Shown: positions 15,019 to 19,500 of the stretch, piece by piece | Position numbering within the stretch: position 1 is the stretch's first letter | Layout of the letters: every line of letters begins with the position of its first letter | Assembly: GCA_964510575.1 (NCBI GenBank) | Contig: CAZECN010000043.1 | Location: 1-19,500 of the forward strand | Length of the DNA: 19,500 bases | Direction of reading: 5' to 3' | Source: CALKYB01 sp964510575 | Lineage (GTDB): Bacteria; Bdellovibrionota_C; UBA2361; SZUA-149; CALKYB01 | Program-made: the position numbers and the translations under genes | The notes under the pieces: model-generated | The model's input: the letters and a program-made list of their open reading frames with translations, nothing else | What the model was told of the DNA's origin: nothing | Databases searched by the model: none

Positions 15019-15501
15019 GTGGCCAAAAAGAAACAATCAGGACAGAAAGAAGGGGTCAAGGTCGCTGCTATAAACAAGAAAGCTAGGCGAGACTATGAGA
15101 TTTTAGCTACCTGGGAGGCTGGACTTCAGCTTGTGGGAAGCGAAGTTAAGTCGATTAGAGAAGGATCTGTGAATCTCAAGGAGAGTTACGTTCGTGAAAT
15201 TAAAGGGGAGCTTTTTTTAATTGGTTGTCATATTAGCGCTTATTCCCACCAAGCTTTGGATGGGCATGAAACGTTAAGAGAGAGAAAACTATTACTGCAT
15301 AAACGAGAAATTGAGATTCTTGGCAGTAGTACTCAAAAGAAAGGTTTAACTATAGTTCCACTGCGTCTTTATTTTAAGAATGGTAGATGTAAACTTGAAA
15401 TCGGAACTGGGCGAGGAAGAAAACTTCATGATAAGAGGCAGGTCGAGAAGAGTAAACAAGCAGATCGCCAGATCGAGCGAGCTATGAAAAAATACTCATA
15501 G
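15019..15501 (+). CDS. smpB: SsrA-binding protein SmpB
   Basis: Binds tmRNA and brings it to ribosomes stalled on mRNAs lacking a stop codon (trans-translation). The 160 residues show the OB-fold core beginning KKARRDYEILATWEAGL (20-36) and GSEVKSIREGSVNLKESYV (40-58). The basic C-terminal tail starts at GRGRKLHDKR (131-140); it enters the mRNA channel. The start is GTG, with GGAG (15001-15004) 14 bases upstream, slightly long spacing. The PLP enzyme gene follows after 12 bases, suggesting a three-gene operon with the helicase. No tmRNA gene is visible in this window. Confidence 0.97.
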   Translation: MAKKKQSGQKEGVKVAAINKKARRDYEILATWEAGLQLVGSEVKSIREGSVNLKESYVREIKGELFLIGCHISAYSHQALDGHETLRERKLLLHKREIEILGSSTQKKGLTIVPLRLYFKNGRCKLEIGTGRGRKLHDKRQVEKSKQADRQIERAMKKYS

Positions 15502-15513
15502 GGAAAGCCTTTT

Positions 15514-16677
15514 ATGAAAGATAAAAAGGAATGGGGAGTTAATACTAAAGCCGTTCATGTTGGCGTTGAGCCAGGTCCTAAGTACAACTCAGTAAACCCA
15601 CCTATATATATGAGTTCGACTTTTCTTCATCAAAGTCCTGGGAAGTATTTTGAAAATTATGAATACTCACGTGGGGCTAATCCAAATAGAAATGCTTTTG
15701 AGGAAGCTTTGTGTTCATTAGAAAATGCCGAACATTGTTTTGCCGTTTCTTCCGGAGTTGCCGCTGCCGATATAATTCTTAGAACACTTTCTCCAGGTGA
15801 TGAGATTATTTCAGGTGACGACCTTTACGGTGGCACTCATCGTTTGTTTAGCAAGCTGTGTGAGCCAGCTGGAATTAAAGTTAGCTATTTAGATCTTAAT
15901 AATGCTGAGCTTTTAGAAAAGGCTATAACTCCAGCAACAAAAATGATTTGGTTGGAATCACCTACCAACCCAATGTTAAAAATATTTGATATAAAGAAAG
16001 TTTCTGAAGTTGCTCAGTCTAAGCATTCTATAGACCTGGTTGTGGATAATACTTTCTGTTCTCCTATTTTGCAGAATCCACTAGAGCTAGGAGCTACAGT
16101 GGTTATGCATTCGACCACTAAGTATATAGGTGGGCATTCAGATTTGCTTGGTGGGGCAGTACTAACGAACTCTGCTAACCTTGCTTCTAGGTTCAAGTTT
16201 TTTCAAAGTGCAGCTGGAGCCATACCTTCTCCTTTTGATTGTTATTTGATGTCCAGGTCTCTAAAAACCTTGCCGCTTAGGATTGATAAGCACTGTTCCA
16301 ATGCTTTGGGAGTAGCAAAGTTTTTAGAATTAGCGAGTGGCGTGAGTAGAGTGATATACCCAGGTCTTGAATCTCACCCGGACCATTTGCTGGCTAAAAA
16401 ACAAATGAATGATTTTGGTGGAATGATTAGTATCGAACTTGATGGAGACGGGGATAGGGCAAAGAAGTTTTGTAGTGAACTCGAACTATTTGGACTTGCA
16501 GTCAGTCTAGGTGGTGTAGAGTCTTTAGTGGAACACCCAGCTACGATGACTCACTGGGGGATACCTAAGAAGCAGAGGCTTGAAGTCGGAATCACTGATT
16601 CACTTGTTCGATTGTCTATTGGAGTTGAGGATAGCAAAGACCTAATAGACGATCTTTCTTGCGCTCTTGAGCTCTAA
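15514..16677 (+). CDS. Trans-sulfuration PLP enzyme (cystathionine gamma-synthase / lyase family)
   Basis: A 387-residue enzyme of the Cys/Met metabolism PLP family, acting on cystathionine or its precursors. The hallmarks are YSRGANPNRNAFE (51-63), the cofactor-binding SSGVAAAD (79-86), DLYGGTHRLF (103-112), the PLP aspartate in VVDNTF (Asp178) and the PLP lysine in STTKYIGGHSD (Lys203). SLGGVESLVEHPA and the late RLSIGVED segment complete the fold. AGGGAAAG precedes the ATG. Sequence reading alone cannot separate cystathionine gamma-synthase, gamma-lyase, beta-lyase or O-acetylhomoserine sulfhydrylase. It lies between smpB and a helicase with short gaps (12 and 14 bases), so cotranscription is likely although no functional link is obvious. 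Confidence 0.93.
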   Translation: MKDKKEWGVNTKAVHVGVEPGPKYNSVNPPIYMSSTFLHQSPGKYFENYEYSRGANPNRNAFEEALCSLENAEHCFAVSSGVAAADIILRTLSPGDEIISGDDLYGGTHRLFSKLCEPAGIKVSYLDLNNAELLEKAITPATKMIWLESPTNPMLKIFDIKKVSEVAQSKHSIDLVVDNTFCSPILQNPLELGATVVMHSTTKYIGGHSDLLGGAVLTNSANLASRFKFFQSAAGAIPSPFDCYLMSRSLKTLPLRIDKHCSNALGVAKFLELASGVSRVIYPGLESHPDHLLAKKQMNDFGGMISIELDGDGDRAKKFCSELELFGLAVSLGGVESLVEHPATMTHWGIPKKQRLEVGITDSLVRLSIGVEDSKDLIDDLSCALEL

Positions 16678-16691
16678 CTATCGTGAATTGA

Positions 16692-18320
16692 TTGAAATCT
16701 ATAATCAGTAAAAAGAACCTAAGTTTTTTTAGAGCATACCTTAAAATCGAAAAAGGGCTGAGTTCTTCTGATTTGGCTGAGAGTAAGATATTTAGCTCTC
16801 AGTTCGAGGTTTTGGATAAAGCTGAGAAAGGTTTGCTCAGCGTTTTTAAAGCTGACCCTTTGAAGGCTTCTAAAAAAAAGCTTAAAAGTCTCAAGTTTTC
16901 TAACTCTAATGTGGGCAGCAACCTATCACAGAAAGAGGCTGTCGAAAAAGCACTGAGCCTTAAAGACTCCGTTCTTTGCATTCAAGGTCCTCCAGGAACA
17001 GGCAAAACATCTGTGATTGTCGAGATCATAGAGCAGGAGCTTAAGAAAAACTCTTCACAGCGAATTCTTATTGTAAGTCAGTCTAACTTAGCGGTGGACA
17101 ATGTTCTAGAAAGATTGCCTGCAAATCTTTTAAAGAAGAGCCTTCGACTTGGTCGAGAGGAACGAATATCTGAAGACCTCAGGAAGATTAGTAAAGACAG
17201 TAGACTGCCGATGTTGAGTTTGAAAGATTCTCTGTTTAGAGCTTTTTTTCGAATTCCGAAAACTATAATTTCAGCACCTTTATTTATCTTTTCGCGAACC
17301 TACCGGATGCCAAAAGAGAGGCGATTAAAAGAGAATCAGCTTTTTGAGAAGTATATCAGAATCATTGGAGCTACCTGTATAGGAACAGATGATCCCTTTC
17401 TGGGATACTTATTTAGGAAAAATAAATCAGCAGTGGACCTCGTAATTATTGATGAAGCAGGTAGAAGCACGATTATGGAGTCCTTAGTACCTTTGCAGTT
17501 CGCTAAGCGTGCAATATTAGTAGGCGATCACAGGCAGTTACCCCCTCTTGTTTCATCTGATGTTCGCAAGCAATGGGATGCCCAGTTTCCTGAAATAGAT
17601 TGCCCAGGGGATACTAGCATTCTTGAGGCAGCAGTTGGTTGTCTTCCTCAGTCTTCAGCTAATTTTCTCAACCGTCAGTTTCGCATGCATCCCCAAATAG
17701 GGAATTTTATTTCAGAAGTTTTCTATTCAGGGCAGGGGCTAGAGAACGGTGTAGTTTCAGAACAACGTTCTTGGCCAATTGAGGGTCTTCCAGCAGCTGT
17801 CTCATATCATTCCAGTGCTCAGTATGGAGAGAAAGCTAAGGAGAAATTTCACCCTGACTTAAAGAGTTATTACAACGCTTCAGAGGTGCAAATTACCATG
17901 GATTTGTTGGAAACTATCGATCGAGTTGCCGCAAGTCGAGAGAAACCCTCGGTTGGAGTCATAACTTTTTACACCGCCCAGAAAAAACTTCTGAAAACTA
18001 AGGTTAAAGAATTAGATCTTGAAAATTTAGATTTCTCAGTAAATGAAAATATTGCCACTCTTGATAGTTTCCAAGGTCGTGAAGAAGACATCATTATTCT
18101 TAATTTAGTAAGGAGGCCTGAGAATGCGAAGAATATTGACTCAAAGCTATACCGCTTTTTTCTAGATATTAGACGATTAAACGTCGCGCTTTCTCGAGCA
18201 AGGAAAAGACTATTTATTGTTGGGGATCTGGAAAGAATCTCGGCCGTCCAAAGTAAGACAAAAGAGATTCCCGGTATGCGAGTAGCTAGAGATCTTTATA
18301 GCTTTGTTCAGCAACTATAG
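16692..18320 (+). CDS. UPF1/DNA2-like superfamily 1B helicase
   Basis: A 542-residue ATP-dependent nucleic-acid helicase with the complete SF1 motif set. It has a Q-motif region with NLSQKEAV (77-84), Walker A GPPGTGKT (99-106), Walker B VIIDEAGRST (251-260), motif III LVGDHRQLPP (276-285), motif IV NRQFRMHPQIGNF (327-339), motif V TLDSFQGREEDIIIL (456-470) and motif VI LNVALSRARKRLFIVGD (496-512). DEAG and FRMHP place it with the UPF1, IGHMBP2, Senataxin and DNA2 group, not UvrD/Rep. It is shorter than most relatives: only ~75 residues precede the core and there is no obvious OB-type insertion. Upstream the frame is closed by TGA at 16689-16691, so TTG at 16692 is the earliest start; its Shine-Dalgarno is unconvincing and a downstream TTG is possible. 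It is the last gene of the smpB operon. Confidence 0.92.
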   Translation: MKSIISKKNLSFFRAYLKIEKGLSSSDLAESKIFSSQFEVLDKAEKGLLSVFKADPLKASKKKLKSLKFSNSNVGSNLSQKEAVEKALSLKDSVLCIQGPPGTGKTSVIVEIIEQELKKNSSQRILIVSQSNLAVDNVLERLPANLLKKSLRLGREERISEDLRKISKDSRLPMLSLKDSLFRAFFRIPKTIISAPLFIFSRTYRMPKERRLKENQLFEKYIRIIGATCIGTDDPFLGYLFRKNKSAVDLVIIDEAGRSTIMESLVPLQFAKRAILVGDHRQLPPLVSSDVRKQWDAQFPEIDCPGDTSILEAAVGCLPQSSANFLNRQFRMHPQIGNFISEVFYSGQGLENGVVSEQRSWPIEGLPAAVSYHSSAQYGEKAKEKFHPDLKSYYNASEVQITMDLLETIDRVAASREKPSVGVITFYTAQKKLLKTKVKELDLENLDFSVNENIATLDSFQGREEDIIILNLVRRPENAKNIDSKLYRFFLDIRRLNVALSRARKRLFIVGDLERISAVQSKTKEIPGMRVARDLYSFVQQL

Positions 18321-18326
18321 GGCTCT

Positions 18327-18347
18327 GGAGTTAAATTAGTTGACTCC
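18327..18347. terminator. Short inverted repeat between convergent genes, possible weak terminator
   Basis: GGAGT (18327-18331) and ACTCC (18343-18347) form a 5-bp stem between the helicase stop and the beta-helix gene stop (18336-18338). No T-run follows, so its activity is doubtful. Confidence 0.2.
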
Positions 18348-19500
18348 TAGCGTGCTCTCGTAGTCAACACCATTATTATAGACAGTGTTGTTTCTGATAT
18401 TAATGTTCCCTAGCGTAGAGCCATGGTTCAAAGAAATGCCGAAGCCATGGTTATTGAAAATTGTGTTATTTTCAATAACGCCATTGGATACGGATGCTTG
18501 ATTGGGTAGTCCTAGTTCAAGTCCGGTAATTCCAGTTCGAAGAGCGCCATTGTGTAAATAGCAATTGGAGCAAGAGCCGTCCTTAATCGTATTGTTCCTA
18601 AAAGTAAAATTGCTAGCCTGAGCAATGTAAACCTGCCCCCCTCCTGTTAGAAGTCGACCGTCTCTTGCACCAGCTCTAAATTGAGGGGCTACAAGCCATT
18701 GGCCAATGTGATGGTTTCTTTCAAAGGTATTGCCTTCAACAACATTGCTAGACGGGCTATTTCCAACTACTCCAAGTAAAGCCACTGCGTTTGTTGAGTT
18801 GTCAGTGAAGACAGAATTTCGAATTGTAACATTAGTGGACGGGGTGTTACTGCCATGTCCAACATAAAGTCCAAGGACTCCTGAGTTAGTAAGCCGACTA
18901 TTTAGAAAAGTAAATCCATTTACTCGATTAACGTAAATTACATAACCTTTTCCATTAGTGACATGAACCTGGTTGAGCATTATGTTGTTAGCGTTACGAA
19001 TGTGAAGCATTCGAGGGCAATTATCGTTTACGACACAGCCTGCTACAGAGGAATCGTCATCTAGTGTTATATTGTTAAAGGTGATGTTGGAGCCGCCGTT
19101 GATATCGATCATGCTACATTGTCTTTGACCTGTTCTTCTCAGCAATGTGTGGCCATTACCGTCAATAACTAAATTGTTTCGTCCAGCCATATTAAGCATG
19201 GCGCTGTTGCCGCTACAGCAATCGGCTCCTGAACATTGAATATTTCTTGCTAAAGAAATTGAATCTCCTGAGCGAGCTTCAGCTACACACCTTTTGAGGC
19301 TTCCAATATCAGTGGCTGAGCAGTCTGAGTCAGAAGATGAAGCAGTTGGACCGGGAACTGGTTGAACAGGTGCCGGTTGAGCCGGAGCCGGTTGAACTGG
19401 TGGGGTTGGTTGAACTGGAGCTGGTTGAACTGGTCCACCAATTTCTCCTGTAGAGCAGCTCCAGCCATTTGCAGTAGGGTCACAATCATGTCCTCTGGAT
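18336..19500 (-). CDS. Modular secreted protein, N-terminus outside the window: Cys module, Pro/Gln/Val linker, right-handed beta-helix domain
   Basis: The frame stays open upstream to the window edge, giving 387 visible residues; the first internal Met (residue 101, base 19199) is not the start. The visible part opens with the second half of a Cys module, SRGHDCDPTANGWSCSTG. It continues through a linker of repeated PVQP/PAP units (about 22-52) into a domain of irregular ~25-residue coils rich in N, V, I and T. Examples are NLVIDGNGHTL, NITFNNITLDDDSS, NVTIRNSVFTDNSTNAVALLG, FTFRNNTIKDGS and NINIRNNTVYNN. This is the pattern of right-handed parallel beta-helix proteins (NosD/pectate-lyase-like). 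Many cysteines, such as GADCC, QCSMID, GCVVNDNC and GSCSNC, suggest disulfides and export. A polysaccharide-active or surface role is likely, but no catalytic motif lets me name a substrate. Confidence 0.88.
   Translation of the reverse strand, partial: SRGHDCDPTANGWSCSTGEIGGPVQPAPVQPTPPVQPAPAQPAPVQPVPGPTASSSDSDCSATDIGSLKRCVAEARSGDSISLARNIQCSGADCCSGNSAMLNMAGRNNLVIDGNGHTLLRRTGQRQCSMIDINGGSNITFNNITLDDDSSVAGCVVNDNCPRMLHIRNANNIMLNQVHVTNGKGYVIYVNRVNGFTFLNSRLTNSGVLGLYVGHGSNTPSTNVTIRNSVFTDNSTNAVALLGVVGNSPSSNVVEGNTFERNHHIGQWLVAPQFRAGARDGRLLTGGGQVYIAQASNFTFRNNTIKDGSCSNCYLHNGALRTGITGLELGLPNQASVSNGVIENNTIFNNHGFGISLNHGSTLGNINIRNNTVYNNGVDYESTLGVN

Noticed and set aside
19283..19489. Separate small gene on the minus strand rich in QFNQ
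   Set aside because: It is a shifted-frame reading of the Pro/Gln/Val linker of the beta-helix protein.

Overview
The window comes from a bacterium using the standard code (TGA acts as a stop in hisH and hisF). Base composition is moderately AT-rich. Recognisable Shine-Dalgarno sequences (for example AGAAGGAG, TAGGAG, AAAGGAG) precede several genes, and GTG/TTG starts are common. I cannot name the taxon. The his proteins, as I recall the family, look most like the Bacteroidetes-type compact his operon, whereas clear Shine-Dalgarno sites are not typical of Bacteroidetes, so the host may belong to another lineage. The stretch is chromosomal housekeeping DNA flanked by two modular, probably secreted proteins, both cut off by the window edges.

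Layout. (1) 1-1020, plus strand: C-terminal part of a modular exported protein (Ser/Pro linker, four-cysteine module, Gly/Ser linker, Asp-rich C-terminal domain). (2) 1017-4454, minus strand: single-chain pyruvate carboxylase, convergent with the first gene so that the two stop codons share CTAG. (3) 4455-4710: divergent control region with a perfect 20-bp palindrome. (4) 4711-12028, plus strand: one tight operon starting with a TrpR/YerC-family regulator, then hisG-hisD-hisC-hisB-hisH-hisA-hisF-hisIE, which covers histidine synthesis from PRPP to histidinol and on to histidine. (5) 12029-12866: the only long gene-free stretch. It holds a weak operon terminator, a candidate structured small RNA with its own strong terminator, and a tandem array of a 126-bp GC-richer repeat interrupted by a 100-N assembly gap. 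(6) 12867-13820: protein with an SseB-like N-terminal domain. (7) 13830-14900, minus strand: cytosolic NagZ-type beta-N-acetylhexosaminidase. (8) 15019-18320, plus strand: smpB, a PLP trans-sulfuration enzyme and a UPF1/DNA2-like SF1 helicase in one likely operon. (9) 18336-19500, minus strand: parallel beta-helix protein with a Pro/Gln/Val linker and, at the window edge, the same Cys module as the protein at the left edge.

The most interesting points are the regulator-plus-palindrome arrangement, which suggests repressor control of the whole his operon in place of a His-leader attenuator; the candidate small RNA whose loop reads UCUCCUCC (anti-Shine-Dalgarno); the collapsed 126-bp repeat array; and the shared Cys module in two otherwise unrelated secreted proteins.
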